Below, in pieces: positions 23,059 through 32,513 of a DNA stretch of 33,543 nt (position 1 is its first letter; each line of letters starts with the position of its first letter). This stretch comes from Chloroflexota bacterium (GTDB lineage: Bacteria; Chloroflexota; Chloroflexia; Chloroheliales; Chloroheliaceae). Under the pieces are notes generated by a model. It did not search any database and had not been told where the DNA came from. It was given only the letters and a program-made list of their open reading frames with translations. The position numbers were made by a program, and so were the translations under genes. The stretch is from assembly GCA_902812345.1 (NCBI GenBank), contig CADDZM010000024.1, forward strand, positions 1 through 33,543, written 5' to 3'.

Positions 23059-23149
23059 AAGTTACGCTTGATTTTAGAAAAGAGAACCGGCGGGCAAGGT
23101 CGCCTGCCCAATCTGAAGTAATGTCGCTGCTAAAGAAAGAGAGTTGCAA

Positions 23150-24343
23150 ATGACCGCCCACAAGACCACTACCAGACCCAAAATGCCTGCCCCGAGTGAC
23201 CTGCTCAATATTGATTCGATGCTTGATGAAGAAGAACGCATGATACGCGATACTGTGCGCCGGTTCGTCCGGGAACGGGTCGACCCGATAATCGGCGAAC
23301 ATTTCGAGGCCGGGACTTTCCCGCGTGAGCTTATCGGAGAAATGGCCGAAATGGGCTTGCTGGGTATGCACCTGGAAGGTTATGGGTGTGCCGGGCTTAG
23401 CGCGGTCAGTTATGGTCTGGCCTGCCAGGAACTCGAAGCCGGGGACAGCGGTCTTCGCTCGTTTGTATCGGTCCAGGGCTCGCTTGCGATGTTCCCCATC
23501 TGGGCCTTTGGCTCGGAAGAACAAAAACAACGCTGGTTGCCCCGTATGGCAAAAGGTGAGGTCATCGGCTGTTTCGGTTTGACCGAACCCGACCACGGCA
23601 GCGACCCGAGTGGGATGCGCACGAACGCCCGCCTCGAAGGCGACACCTACGTCCTCAACGGGTCCAAAATGTGGATTACAAATGGCGGCGTGGCCGACCT
23701 GGCGGTAGTCTGGGCGAAGGCCGAGGAAGGTATCCGGGGTTTTCTGGTGGAAAAAGGTACGCCTGGCTTTAGCACCAGCGACATCAAGCACAAGCTCTCG
23801 CTGCGGGCCTCGGTCACGTCCGAACTCTACTTTGATAACTGTCGGGTTCCGGCTGAAAACGTCCTGCCGGGGGTGGTCGGCATGCGCGGGCCGCTCTCCT
23901 GCCTGAGTGAAGCCCGGTTCGGGATTGCCTGGGGCGCGACCGGGGCGCACCGGGCCTGCTACGAAGCCGCCCTTGAATATGCCAAAAGCCGGGTCCAGTT
24001 TGGCAAACCGATTGCCGGGTTCCAGCTTGTCCAGCAAAAACTGGCGATTATGGCGACCGAACTGGTCAAGTCAGAACTGCTCGCCCTGCAACTAGGCCGT
24101 CTTAAAGATGCCGGGCAGGTCCACCCGGTCCAGATTTCGGTCGCCAAGCGCAACAACGTCCGGGAAGCTCTCAAGACAGCCCGCGAGGCTCGTTCCGTGA
24201 TGGGCGCGAACGGTATTACTCTCGAATACCCGGTCAGCCGCCATATGAACAACCTCGAGTCGGTCTTCACCTACGAAGGCACCGACGATATTCATACCCT
24301 GATTATCGGGCAAGCTATTACCGGCCTCAGCGCTTTTTCCTGA
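23150..24343 (+). CDS. Acyl-CoA dehydrogenase, closest in motifs to glutaryl-CoA dehydrogenase
   Basis: The 397-residue FAD enzyme would oxidise, and for glutaryl-CoA also decarboxylate, an acyl-CoA in lysine/tryptophan or aromatic breakdown, passing electrons to ETF. Family marks are GYGCAGLSAVSYGL, DSGLRSFVSVQGSLAMFPI (R103 fits the substrate-binding Arg of glutaryl-CoA dehydrogenases), CFGLTEPDHGSDPSGMRT (FAD site), KMWITNG, and VFTYEGTDDIHTLIIGQA with the catalytic base E376. ATG at 23150 is preferred to a TTG six bases earlier; AGAGAG lies upstream. RidA follows after 34 bases, probably in the same transcript. No glutaconyl or CoA-ligase gene is nearby, so the pathway is inferred from motifs alone. 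Confidence 0.9.
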   Translation: MTAHKTTTRPKMPAPSDLLNIDSMLDEEERMIRDTVRRFVRERVDPIIGEHFEAGTFPRELIGEMAEMGLLGMHLEGYGCAGLSAVSYGLACQELEAGDSGLRSFVSVQGSLAMFPIWAFGSEEQKQRWLPRMAKGEVIGCFGLTEPDHGSDPSGMRTNARLEGDTYVLNGSKMWITNGGVADLAVVWAKAEEGIRGFLVEKGTPGFSTSDIKHKLSLRASVTSELYFDNCRVPAENVLPGVVGMRGPLSCLSEARFGIAWGATGAHRACYEAALEYAKSRVQFGKPIAGFQLVQQKLAIMATELVKSELLALQLGRLKDAGQVHPVQISVAKRNNVREALKTAREARSVMGANGITLEYPVSRHMNNLESVFTYEGTDDIHTLIIGQAITGLSAFS

Positions 24344-24377
24344 AATTTTACAAAACCGAAAGGAACCTTTTGGAAAG

Positions 24378-24752
24378 ATGAAGCAAATAATCGCTACCTC
24401 GAACGCGCCGGCCCCGGCTGGACCGTACTCCCAGGCGGTTGTGGTGGGTGACTTAATCTTTGTGGCGGGGCAGGTTCCCCGCCATCCCCAGACCGGGCAA
24501 GTCGAGCCTTCTATCGAGGCCCAGACTCACCAGGTCTTTGCTAATATCAGGGCTATCCTGGAAGCAGCGGGGTCGAATTTGAGCCAGGTGGTGCGGGTAG
24601 ATGTTTATCTGAGCGACATGGACAATTTCCAGCGCATGAACGAGGTCTACCGGACTTATTTCGACGAAAATTACCCGGTGCGGACGACCGTCGGGGCGGT
24701 CCTGCGCGGCTTTGACGTGGAAGTTACCGTTATCGCCCACAAAGGCGCTTAA
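24378..24752 (+). CDS. RidA-family (YjgF/YER057c/UK114) imine deaminase
   Basis: The 124-residue protein is full length for RidA, which hydrolyses reactive enamine/imine intermediates such as 2-aminoacrylate and so protects PLP enzymes. The motifs are APAPAGPYSQAVVVGD at the start, VAGQVP, and NYPVRTTVGA with the key substrate-carboxylate-binding R102, then DVEVTVIAHKG at the end. It acts as a trimer in the cytosol. It follows the acyl-CoA dehydrogenase by 34 bases and is probably co-transcribed; AGGAACC (24361-24367) is a moderate ribosome site. Other RidA subfamilies have different activities, so the exact substrate is open. Confidence 0.92.
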   Translation: MKQIIATSNAPAPAGPYSQAVVVGDLIFVAGQVPRHPQTGQVEPSIEAQTHQVFANIRAILEAAGSNLSQVVRVDVYLSDMDNFQRMNEVYRTYFDENYPVRTTVGAVLRGFDVEVTVIAHKGA

Positions 24753-24818
24753 TTTCAGAACCATTTCACCGGCTGGCTGATAACCGTCTTCATTGTGAGT
24801 AAAATCAAAGGAAAACTT

Positions 24819-25082
24819 ATGGATTTAAAGCAGTTTAACAGCAGCCCCAACCTTGAAGGTAAGGCCACCTGGGCGGGCGGTCCAGCCCTGGTCCACCAGA
24901 ATGTCACCCTGCTGGAATGCGCCAGCCCGGCCATTCTGGATGAAGCCCTTTCGGCCACGCCCCTGAAATTCGCAGTGGTCCGGCGTATCTCCCCGACCGT
25001 CGTGCTGGTAGACCACGCCCGGTTAGACGAACTTGTCAAAGCCCTAACCAAAAAAGGCTACGAGCCGCGCATTGTCCGTTAA
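24819..25082 (+). CDS. 87-residue protein linked to the Helicase_C_3 protein
   Basis: The ATG at 24819 has AAAGGA six bases upstream, making it a better start than an in-frame GTG at 24795. The protein ends four bases before the ATG of the next gene, so the two are likely translated together. No family is recognised with certainty. Its C-terminal part, PTVVLVDHARLDELVKALTK (59-78) then KGYEPRIV, resembles a stretch near the end of the neighbour (NIALVRNSAFDRLSARLAEL then GMPVNW, from residue 847). This suggests a shared small alpha/beta fold. Function unknown; a partner of the large protein is likely. Confidence 0.75.
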   Translation: MDLKQFNSSPNLEGKATWAGGPALVHQNVTLLECASPAILDEALSATPLKFAVVRRISPTVVLVDHARLDELVKALTKKGYEPRIVR

Positions 25083-25086
25083 AAAT

Positions 25087-28047
25087 ATGCCAAAGATTTT
25101 TGAACTACTTTTTGACCAGCTAGATAAGTTTCAGGCCGCCAGCCCCGGCCAGCGCCCTCTTTCCCCGCACCTGGAAGCCCTTGGCAAAATGCCGCCTTAC
25201 CTGCTCAAACGGGTCTTTGACGGCTATTCGGTTCAGGCTTTACAGGCCATGGCCGCCGCCAGGGGACTTGACGCGCAGCGCAAACGGGCCAACCTTGAGC
25301 AGGATTTAGCCAAAAACTTTTATGACTTGCCGGCTATCAAACGGATGCTCGAAAAACTTCCTCCGGTTGCCCGGGAAGGTCTTTTCCACGTCAGGCGGAT
25401 GGGCGGCCTCATCAGGCTGGAAACCTGGCGCACCACGATGGTCAACCGCCACGGTAGTGAAGCAACCTTTCAGGCCCAGGCCGACCTCCTGAGCGGTTTG
25501 CTGGCGTTGTACTGCTCCGTCCATACTTACGGAGTTGAGTTTAGCTTTCCTTACAAAAATGAACTAATTTCGGTCGAATCTTTCGGGTCGCCAGTTTATC
25601 TGTGGACCCACCCCAAAGTTCTTAACCTTTTCAAGCTGGACCCTGCCGAGGAAACGGCTTTTCTCCAACAGGATTTACCAGTGCCGTTTAACGGCCCCGA
25701 ACCTGCTCCAACACCGTCCCCCGGCTTTGATAGCCTCCTGGCAGACCTGGTGAGTATCACCCGCTACTTTGAGCAGAACAAGGTTAAAGCCCTGGTTTCC
25801 GGCGAACCGGGCAAACGCGATTATCAAAAGTTAAACGAAGGTCTAAGGGTTAAAGAACCGGGCGACATTAAAACAGCCAAAAAGATAGACGAGGTGGGCC
25901 GCCTCTACTTTTTGTGGACCCTTTTGAAAGAAACTCAGCTTGTCACCCTCAAACCGCTAAATGACTTCTTCCAGGCTAACCCGACCGCCAACGAAGAATT
26001 CTTCAGCCTGCCGCGCTACCGTCAAGCCCGGTTGCTGCTGGGCGCGTGGACCCGCTCCGGTTTTAACGAGTTCAAGCGGATTCCAACCCTTCACTTCTAC
26101 CGCTTGTCCTTTTACGAATCCAGCCTGCCCGATGCCACCAAAACTACCCGGGCCCGGCTTTTCCTGGTGGGCCTGCTCGATTTCTACCGGAAACAGGGTG
26201 TGTTGCAGCCCGGCGAGTGGCTGGACTTTCCCCGGCTTGTCCAGTCTATACGCGATTTGGACACCAATTTCCTGATTGACCACGATAGTTCGCCCAACCA
26301 CTTCCGCCAGAGTTTTCGCTACGAATACGAATACGAGTACGACCCTCTCTTCTCGGTAGAGGGTTTTTACGGAGATGAATTTTACTCCGGCTTCACCAGT
26401 TCCCTCAAACCGGCCCTCAAAAGTAAAGGCGGCCTTCGCCAGCCCGAAAACGCCTTCGGCGCGCCTCTTAAGCTCTCGGAAGATTTTGCCCTGGTCGAAG
26501 GCGAATGGTTGGCCCAGGTCTTTGCCGAGCCGTTAAGCTGGCTTGGTATCGCCGAACTTGCCCGCGACGCATCGGGCCGCCCGGCGGCTTTCCGCCTGAC
26601 CGACCTCGGCCTAGCCGCCCTGGCCGACCGGCCTTCAGAGCGCGAACGCCAGCAAAGCGAATTGCATCAGCAACTGGCCGCACACGGTCCCGCATTGACT
26701 AACGCCCTGCTCGTTCAACCTAACTTTGATATTATGGTTATGGCGCCCCTGGAAAACCTGACCTTGCTGCGCCAGGTGGACCGCTTCGCCGACCAGACCA
26801 GCATGGGTGAAGTAGCCCTCTACCGGATTTCCAAAGACTCAATCTTGGGCGGGCTGCGAAACGGTTTGAGCGGGCCGGAAATAATCTCGCTTTTGCGCGA
26901 AAATAACCGGGTGCCGGTTGCCTCGAACGTGGTCCAGTCTATCGGGGATTGGGCCGCCGAGTTGGAACGGCTGGTGCTTTACGAAAACTGCGATTTGCTG
27001 GAAACGCCCGAAGCGGCGACGCTCGACCGCCTGATGCGCCAACCGGAGGCGGCCCGTTTTGTCATTAAAAGGCTCGGTCCGACCTATGTTCTTATCAGAA
27101 ACGAAAAAGGCTCTGTCAAAGCGGGAAATGTTCCTTCGGATACTCCTTACACCGCCGAGAATATGCACGGCTTGCCGGTCTATCTCGATTACCGTACCCT
27201 GCCTCACGGCAGTGTGAGCTTTGTTTCTCCTTTTTTGCTCAAAGTAAAACAAAATACCGCCAATCCCTACCTGCTCTACCGGCTCGGCCAGTTCGCCGAC
27301 CTTGAAAGTTTTTCCCAGAACCGGCTTGAAGCTACTTTTCGCCTGACCGCGAAGGCCGGGCAACGCGCCCAGCTTCAGGGACTTACCTTCGAAAGGGTCC
27401 TAACTTTCCTGGAAATGGTCCTGCCCCTTCCGACTCGCCGGGGCAAAAGCACCCCCGACCCCATTTCTGATGAAACCCTGCTGGCCCTGAAAGGCTGGCT
27501 TGGCTACTACAGCCCTTTGCAGGCCGAACGTGCCCTCGTGATACAGGCTACCCAGTCTGGCCAGTTGCGGGAGATTTTCCGGCAGGAAGAATTTCAGGCG
27601 GCTTTGCTTGGCTGGGCCGGGCCGAATATCGCCCTGGTGCGGAACAGCGCCTTCGACCGGCTTTCCGCCCGCCTGGCTGAACTCGGTATGCCTGTAAACT
27701 GGTCGGACGAGCGCCTGGACGAAATAGCCCTTGATGGCACCGCTCCAACCGAAAAGGTCCGGCGCGGCAAACGTGGGGCCACCGAAGAAAGCGTTGCTGA
27801 GCGGGAACGCAAAGCCCGCGAAAAAAATGAAGCCGAGGCCCGTATACAGCCTGACCTGCTGGCAAAGTCGGGCGAGCCGGGCAGGCTTACTACTCTCGAC
27901 CTTAATACAATTTTGTCTTTGATGGATCTTATAACTGCGCATGGCGGCTCCTCGGAGGAACTCGAGCGGTTGCTGGAAGACCTCGAAGATAACCAGGAGG
28001 TTTTATTTCGAAACCGGGTAAGCCGGAAAAAGCCCTGGAATTATTAG
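25087..28047 (+). CDS. Helicase_C_3 (XPB/Ssl2 N-terminal-like) family protein, no helicase core
   Basis: The 986-residue cytosolic protein lacks Walker motifs, so it is not itself a helicase. The N-terminal part is helical (LEALGKMPPYLLKRVFDGYS). The recognisable part is at about 540-625: LLVQPNFDIMVMAPLENLTL, then ALYRISKDSILGGLRNGLSG and NRVPVASNVVQSIGDWAAEL, the signature of the Helicase_C_3 domain (PF13625). Such proteins are common in Actinobacteria, beside or fused to XPB-type helicases; their function is unsettled, with DNA repair or transcription suspected. An odd acidic-aromatic run RYEYEYEYDP near 420 comes from three GAATAC-like units. The C-terminus is Glu-rich and basic, then helical. 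ATG 25087 follows the 87-residue gene by four bases. A TTG five codons earlier is possible but overlaps the upstream stop. Confidence 0.85.
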   Translation: MPKIFELLFDQLDKFQAASPGQRPLSPHLEALGKMPPYLLKRVFDGYSVQALQAMAAARGLDAQRKRANLEQDLAKNFYDLPAIKRMLEKLPPVAREGLFHVRRMGGLIRLETWRTTMVNRHGSEATFQAQADLLSGLLALYCSVHTYGVEFSFPYKNELISVESFGSPVYLWTHPKVLNLFKLDPAEETAFLQQDLPVPFNGPEPAPTPSPGFDSLLADLVSITRYFEQNKVKALVSGEPGKRDYQKLNEGLRVKEPGDIKTAKKIDEVGRLYFLWTLLKETQLVTLKPLNDFFQANPTANEEFFSLPRYRQARLLLGAWTRSGFNEFKRIPTLHFYRLSFYESSLPDATKTTRARLFLVGLLDFYRKQGVLQPGEWLDFPRLVQSIRDLDTNFLIDHDSSPNHFRQSFRYEYEYEYDPLFSVEGFYGDEFYSGFTSSLKPALKSKGGLRQPENAFGAPLKLSEDFALVEGEWLAQVFAEPLSWLGIAELARDASGRPAAFRLTDLGLAALADRPSERERQQSELHQQLAAHGPALTNALLVQPNFDIMVMAPLENLTLLRQVDRFADQTSMGEVALYRISKDSILGGLRNGLSGPEIISLLRENNRVPVASNVVQSIGDWAAELERLVLYENCDLLETPEAATLDRLMRQPEAARFVIKRLGPTYVLIRNEKGSVKAGNVPSDTPYTAENMHGLPVYLDYRTLPHGSVSFVSPFLLKVKQNTANPYLLYRLGQFADLESFSQNRLEATFRLTAKAGQRAQLQGLTFERVLTFLEMVLPLPTRRGKSTPDPISDETLLALKGWLGYYSPLQAERALVIQATQSGQLREIFRQEEFQAALLGWAGPNIALVRNSAFDRLSARLAELGMPVNWSDERLDEIALDGTAPTEKVRRGKRGATEESVAERERKAREKNEAEARIQPDLLAKSGEPGRLTTLDLNTILSLMDLITAHGGSSEELERLLEDLEDNQEVLFRNRVSRKKPWNY

Positions 28048-28150
28048 TTTTTTACGGTTTAACCGTTTTCTTAGCCGCAAAAGGTTTATTTTTCCGCCAG
28101 AACGAGTATCATATAACGGTGACTTGCTAAAAAGTTAAGCCTGAAAAGAA

Positions 28151-28180
28151 ATAGAACAAGCATAGAACAAGCATAGAACA
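28151..28180 (+). repeat. 11-base tandem repeat in a 5' leader
   Basis: ATAGAACAAGC is repeated exactly at 28151-28161 and 28162-28172, followed by eight bases of a third copy (28173-28180). It runs straight into the AGG ribosome site of the next gene. Confidence 0.8.
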
Positions 28181-28190
28181 GGTAAAGATA

Positions 28191-28769
28191 ATGGGTAAAA
28201 AATTGGCGGTGGGGCTGGGCAGCCTGCAAATTCTGGCCTTTGCTCTGCTGGAAGGCAGCATGTTAACTCTTGGGGCGATGGTCGCCCCGGCCCTTTTCAA
28301 GACGATTTCCTCGCGGGATTTAGCTGGAAAGACGTTTGGTAATATCCTGGGCATCTGGCTCTGGTTCGCGGTCGGTTGCGCCGTCATTTTGCTGGTATGC
28401 AACTTTTTCGACTGGCGGTTGAGCCGGGTTAAAAATCTCTGGCTGACTTTGCGGTTAGCCGGTCCGGTCCTGATGCTGGCTCTGCTGGTCGCCTTTGGCT
28501 TCATCCTGAGCCGGATGCAGGAACTTCAAAATGCCCTGCCAAAGCCGCTTGACGACTACGCTGTTACCGACACCCCGCGCCTGGATATTGATAATTTGCA
28601 TAAAATGGCAAGCAACCTGCTTTCGGCAGTGTTGTTTATCGGGTTGGCCTGGTTTGTAGTCTCGGCGGTCGCTTATTACAAGCTCAATTCCGGCAGGGCC
28701 AGCGGCGCGGCTTCGGCTGCCGCTGTGGTCCAGCGTGACCCGGAACTGGCGCGGTCCGGTCGTGATTAG
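28191..28769 (+). CDS. DUF4149-type four-helix membrane protein
   Basis: The 192-residue protein has four hydrophobic segments (about 10-33, 55-75, 88-108, 142-165). It matches the DUF4149/TMEM205-like pattern through LGAMVAPALFKTI in the first helix region and AGKTFGNILGIWLWF in the second. A hydrophilic loop of about 30 residues precedes the last helix and the C-tail is Ala-rich. Function is unknown. ATG 28191 follows a short tandem repeat that reaches its ribosome site. The MaoC-like gene starts 17 bases after its stop, so the two form an operon. A weak TATAAC at 28112-28117 might be the -10. Confidence 0.82.
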   Translation: MGKKLAVGLGSLQILAFALLEGSMLTLGAMVAPALFKTISSRDLAGKTFGNILGIWLWFAVGCAVILLVCNFFDWRLSRVKNLWLTLRLAGPVLMLALLVAFGFILSRMQELQNALPKPLDDYAVTDTPRLDIDNLHKMASNLLSAVLFIGLAWFVVSAVAYYKLNSGRASGAASAAAVVQRDPELARSGRD

Positions 28770-28786
28770 ACGGGAGAGAAAGGCTG

Positions 28787-29242
28787 ATGAAATATTTTGA
28801 AGATTTCGAGGTGGGCCAGGTCATCGAACTGGGGTCGCGCCGGATAAGCGAACCTGAGATAATCGCCTTCGCCCGCGAATACGACCCCCAGCCCTTTCAC
28901 CTTGACCACGAAAAGGGTAAAGCCTCGCTCTTTGGCGGTCTGGCGGCGAGCGGCTGGCACACCGGCAGCCTCATGATGCGCATGTTTGTAGATACTGTCC
29001 TGAACAACGCCGACAGCATGGGTTCACCCGGCGTGGACGATTTACGCTGGCTACGCCCGGTCTTTCCCGGTGATACTAGCAGCGCCCGCACGACTATATT
29101 GGAAAGCCGCCTCTCGAAAAGCCGCCCCAACATGGGGATTATCCGGCACCGCTGGGAAGGCTTTAACCAGGACGGCGTGCCCGTTTTAAGTATGGTCGCG
29201 ACTAACTTCTTCGGGCGGCGGCCAGACCGGAACAACAGTTAA
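28787..29242 (+). CDS. MaoC-like hot-dog-fold dehydratase
   Basis: The 151-residue protein has the MaoC/(R)-hydratase pattern: YFEDFEVGQVIELGSRRISE at the start and AREYDPQPFHLDHEKGKAS with the catalytic Asp/His pair (D32 and H37). GLAASGWHTGSLMMRMFVD follows. Such enzymes add or remove water across the double bond of enoyl-CoA-type thioesters; the exact substrate is unknown and could tie to fatty acid or polyketide metabolism. It acts in the cytosol as a dimer. GAGAAAGG lies shortly before ATG 28787. It is the second gene of the pair with DUF4149 and is followed by a strong hairpin. Confidence 0.9.
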   Translation: MKYFEDFEVGQVIELGSRRISEPEIIAFAREYDPQPFHLDHEKGKASLFGGLAASGWHTGSLMMRMFVDTVLNNADSMGSPGVDDLRWLRPVFPGDTSSARTTILESRLSKSRPNMGIIRHRWEGFNQDGVPVLSMVATNFFGRRPDRNNS

Positions 29243-29258
29243 ACTCTTTTTTTACACG

Positions 29259-29288
29259 AAATAGGCGGGCCGGATGGCCCGCCTATTT
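29259..29288 (+). terminator. Strong hairpin between convergent genes
   Basis: AAATAGGCGGGCC (29259-29271) and GGCCCGCCTATTT (29276-29288) form a perfect 13-bp stem with a GGAT loop. On the plus strand it ends in TTTTC, so it terminates the MaoC gene. It also lies 10 bases past the stop of the minus-strand peptide gene and may serve it too. Confidence 0.85.
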
Positions 29289-29298
29289 TCTTACCAGG

Positions 29299-29454
29299 TT
29301 ATACCCGTGTCCGCCCCGTCACCAGGTTGTAAACGATGATGATAATCGCAATAACCAGCAAAATGTGAATCAAGCCGCCCGCGATGTTAAGCACAAAACC
29401 AAGTAACCACAAAATAATCAAGATTACCGCAATGGTGTATAAAATAGAGAGCAT
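29299..29454 (-). CDS. 51-residue lmo0937-type (DUF5670) membrane peptide
   Basis: Read on the minus strand, ATG 29454 opens a 51-codon frame beginning MLSILYTIAVILIILWLLGF and ending IIIIVYNLVTGRTRV. Two hydrophobic segments (about 4-22 and 28-45) are separated by NIAGG, and a basic tail follows, the pattern of the lmo0937 family of tiny membrane proteins. These are often stress-linked, but their function is unknown. AAGGAAGGG lies seven bases upstream, a strong ribosome site. It is downstream of the glucosidase gene by 108 bases, same strand, so it may have its own promoter. Confidence 0.85.
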   Translation of the reverse strand: MLSILYTIAVILIILWLLGFVLNIAGGLIHILLVIAIIIIVYNLVTGRTRV

Positions 29455-29562
29455 CTATAACCCTTCCTTTCAAACTTCTTTTCAGATTCTTTCTTGGAAA
29501 TCACCCATCCAGTTTTCTCAAAGCTAAATCAGCCCGGTTATAAACTACACCTGCCAAAAATG

Positions 29563-32295
29563 CTAACTGGCAATTCCTGTGCCAGAACTTGTTTCCTTTT
29601 GAGGGGCGGTGGTAGCGTCCCCCACGCCTGGTTTGTCCTTGATTCCTTCGCCCTGCTGCTGGATAAGCCTGGCAACCAGGGCAGTCCACCCGGTCTGGTG
29701 GCTAGCCCCGATACCGGCCCCTTCATCGCCGTGAAAGTACTCGTAGAAAAGGATATAGTCGCGCCAGAGCGGGTCATTTTGCAACTTTTCGCTGCCTCCG
29801 TTGAAAGGCCGCTTACCGTTTTTATCCCGCAAAAAGAGTTTCATCAGGCGGCGCGAAAGCTCGTCCGCCACCTCCCACAAACTCAGCATTTTGCCTGAGC
29901 CTACCGGGCATTCTACTTTGAAATGGTCGCCGTAGTAGTGGTGGAATTGTTGGAGGGCTTCAATCAGCAGGAAGTTGATAGGGAACCAGACCGGGCCGCG
30001 CCAGTTGGAATTGCCGCCAAAAAGACCGGTCCGCGATTCGGCGGGCCAGTATTCAACCTCGCTGTTAATGCCGCCAACCGGCAAAACATAAGGATGTTCA
30101 TGGTGGTACTTGCTCAACGAACGGATACCATAATCGCTTAAAAACTCGTTCGGATCGAGCATGCGCCGTAAAAGCATTTTCATCCGGTGGCCGCGCACCA
30201 GGCCCATAAGCCGCAACTCACCGATACCTTGCTCGTGCCAGCGGGAAACCAGTCCGGCCAGGGCCGGGCGGTTGGTCAGGAACCATTCCAGGCGGGTTTT
30301 GAAGCCGGGCATCTTTTCGAGCAGTTCGGGGTCAATTATTTCGACCGCCAGGAGCGGTATCAAACCCACCAGCGAACGAATCTTTATACTAATGTGGTCG
30401 TTGTTGGGCAGGTGCAGCACATCGTAGAAAAAGGAGTCCTCGTCATCCCATAGCGAAATGCCCGAATTGCCGATATTGTTCATAGCCCCGGCAATATAGA
30501 GAAAATGCTCGAAGAACTTGGTAGCAATATCCTCGTATACCCGGTCTTCCTGGGCCAATTCGAGGGCAATCCGCATCATATTAAGCGAGAACATCCCCAT
30601 CCAACTGGTGCCGTCGCTCTGCTCCAAAAACCCGCCGGTCGGCAATTCGGCGCTGCGGTCGAAGACCCCAATATTATCTAGCCCCAGGAAACCGCCCTGG
30701 AAAATATTGTTGCCTTCCGAGTCCTTACGGTTGACCCACCAGGTAAAGCCTATCAGCAACTTGTGAAAGACCCGTTCCAAAAAGAAGCGGTCGCCCTTGC
30801 CGCGCTGCTTTTCCTCGATTTTGTAAACCCGGTAGGCCGCCCAGCCCAGGACCGGCGGATTGGTATCGCTAAAAGCCCATTCATAGGCCGGTATCTGGCC
30901 GTTCGGGTGCTGGTACCATTCGCGGGTCAATAAGTCTAGCTGGCTTTTGGCAAAATTGCTGTCTATCTCGGCGAGCGGGATACAATGGAAAGCCAGGTCC
31001 CAGGAGGCGAACCAGGGATACTCCCATTTGTCCGGCATCGAAAGTATGTCCGCGTTATTTAAGGTAATCCAGTCGCGGTTCCGGCCGTTCTTACGCCCGG
31101 GCGGCGGCGGAGGTTGGGCCGGGTCGCCATCCAGCCAGATATTTACGTCATAGTGATAAAACTGCTTGCTCCAGAGCAAGCCAGCATAAGCCTGGCGCTG
31201 CACCAGCCTTTCGTCCTCGTTCAGGCTGGCCGGGGCCAGGGCGGCATAAAATTCGTCGGCCTCCTGCCGACGCTCATTAAAAATGTGGTCAAAATCGGCA
31301 AATTCGACCCGGTAAGGCGGCACCACGTGCGAATGAAGGTGGACCGAAACCAGCCTCAACCGGATAACGCTCGTTTCACCGGGCTGGATAGTCCGGCGGT
31401 ATAGAGCAGTCGCTTTGGTGCCTTCGCGGGCCGGGTTTACCGCTTTTTTGTCGCCATTTATAACATAGTTGTGAAAAGCGTCTTTGACATAGTAAGAATT
31501 ATTGGGGCTGCCAAAAAGCCGCTGGTTATTGGTTTCATTTTCGGTAAAAAGAATTTCTTCCGCCTCGTCGCAGTAGAGGTGGTAGTGCCCGAGGCTGACA
31601 TGCCCCGCTTCGATGATAGGGCGGCTGTCCGGCCCGTGAATCTGCCGCATGCTAGGGTGGTAATCGTGCCAGCCCCACGACCAGGTGTTGCGAAACCATA
31701 GAGTCGGCAGGACATCTATATTGGCCGCTTCCGGCCCCCGGTTAGCCACGCTGATTTGAATCAGGATATTATGGGTCCCGGCCTTGGCATACTCCACAAA
31801 GACATCGAAAAACCGGTTTTCGTTATAAACGCCGGTATCAATTATTTCGTACTCGTTATCCAGGCGAGTGCGGCGCTGGCTTTCTTCAATCAAGTCCTGG
31901 TAAGGGTAGGCTTTCTGGGGGTAGCGGTAGAGCATCTTCATATAGCTGTGGCTGGGAATATTATCAAGGTAATAATAAATTTCCTTGACATCTTCCCCAT
32001 GATTGCCCTGCGGCCCGGTCAGGCCAAAAAGTCGCTCTTTGAGAATAGGGTCGTGGCCGTTCCAGAGGGCCAGGGCAAAACATAGACGCTGCTGGTCGTC
32101 GCATATACCGGCCAGGCCGTCCTCGTTCCAGCGGTAAGCCCGGCTCCGGGCGGCATCGTGAGGGAAATAATCCCAGGCGCTGCCGTCCGCGCTGTAGTCT
32201 TCCCGGACTGTTCCCCAGGCTCGTTCGCTGAGGTAAGGCCCCCAGGTACGCCAGGAACTATCTTCTTTGTCAATCCTGTCCTGTTCGACGCTCAC
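29563..32295 (-). CDS. GH63-like glucosidase (MGH1-type alpha/alpha barrel)
   Basis: The 910-residue protein has no signal peptide, so it is likely cytosolic. The N-terminal beta-rich half contains [15 protein letters not shown] and [13 protein letters not shown]. The C-terminal alpha-barrel half has [12 protein letters not shown] with D433 as a likely catalytic acid, then [19 protein letters not shown] and [17 protein letters not shown], as in bacterial proteins annotated as glucosidase near GH63. It probably hydrolyses alpha-glucosides, perhaps glucosylglycerate-like or mannosyl/glucosyl compatible solutes; the substrate is not known. The GTG start at 32295 is preceded by AAAGAGGT (about six bases). 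It runs in the same direction as the hemerythrin gene upstream, but a terminator lies between, so it is probably transcribed alone. Confidence 0.87.
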   Translation of the reverse strand: MSVEQDRIDKEDSSWRTWGPYLSERAWGTVREDYSADGSAWDYFPHDAARSRAYRWNEDGLAGICDDQQRLCFALALWNGHDPILKERLFGLTGPQGNHGEDVKEIYYYLDNIPSHSYMKMLYRYPQKAYPYQDLIEESQRRTRLDNEYEIIDTGVYNENRFFDVFVEYAKAGTHNILIQISVANRGPEAANIDVLPTLWFRNTWSWGWHDYHPSMRQIHGPDSRPIIEAGHVSLGHYHLYCDEAEEILFTENETNNQRLFGSPNNSYYVKDAFHNYVINGDKKAVNPAREGTKATALYRRTIQPGETSVIRLRLVSVHLHSHVVPPYRVEFADFDHIFNERRQEADEFYAALAPASLNEDERLVQRQAYAGLLWSKQFYHYDVNIWLDGDPAQPPPPPGRKNGRNRDWITLNNADILSMPDKWEYPWFASWDLAFHCIPLAEIDSNFAKSQLDLLTREWYQHPNGQIPAYEWAFSDTNPPVLGWAAYRVYKIEEKQRGKGDRFFLERVFHKLLIGFTWWVNRKDSEGNNIFQGGFLGLDNIGVFDRSAELPTGGFLEQSDGTSWMGMFSLNMMRIALELAQEDRVYEDIATKFFEHFLYIAGAMNNIGNSGISLWDDEDSFFYDVLHLPNNDHISIKIRSLVGLIPLLAVEIIDPELLEKMPGFKTRLEWFLTNRPALAGLVSRWHEQGIGELRLMGLVRGHRMKMLLRRMLDPNEFLSDYGIRSLSKYHHEHPYVLPVGGINSEVEYWPAESRTGLFGGNSNWRGPVWFPINFLLIEALQQFHHYYGDHFKVECPVGSGKMLSLWEVADELSRRLMKLFLRDKNGKRPFNGGSEKLQNDPLWRDYILFYEYFHGDEGAGIGASHQTGWTALVARLIQQQGEGIKDKPGVGDATTAPQKETSSGTGIAS

Positions 32296-32453
32296 GTTTT
32301 ACCTCTTTATTCCATTATTCGCTCTTAAGCCTTAAAGCCTTTTTTCTGCCTTTAACAGTCTAAACTTTCAGGGGCATTTAGGGAAGACCCAAATCTTTGT
32401 ATAATTTTTCTCCAACCCCCTCCTTTTATTGGTAAAAGTAAAATGATATGAGT

Positions 32454-32489
32454 AAAAAAAGGCCGCCGGTTTTACCCGACAGCCCTTTT
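32454..32489 (-). terminator. Rho-independent terminator of the hemerythrin gene
   Basis: On the minus strand AAAAGGGCTGTCGGGT pairs with ACCGGCGGCCTTTT across an AAA loop, with two bulges and two wobble pairs, and is followed by a run of T. It lies 25 bases beyond the stop at 32514. Confidence 0.7.
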
Positions 32490-32513
32490 CTAATCTTTTA
32501 GGAAGCCTGAACG

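Larger units (their letters stand above)
22815..23149. other. Divergent intergenic region between cofC-like and acyl-CoA dehydrogenase genes
   Basis: The 335 bases hold one likely promoter for each direction and no gene. The string CAATTGG occurs twice (about 23006 and 23037) near the plus-strand promoter, which might be a regulator half-site; this is weak. Confidence 0.5.

Noticed and set aside
22815-23111. N-terminal extension of the cofC-like gene by 99 codons
   Set aside because: The extension has no family features, spans the likely promoter, and the usual CofC N-terminus begins right at ATG 22814.
23036-24037. Long open frame on the minus strand opposite the acyl-CoA dehydrogenase gene
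   Set aside because: The plus-strand gene has clear catalytic motifs, and the antisense product shows no known domain and unnatural composition. It is a GC-driven shadow.
26319-26343. GAATAC-type triple repeat (EYEYEY) as a variable microsatellite
   Set aside because: Only three imperfect units, in frame, within a normal acidic-aromatic stretch; nothing indicates variability.
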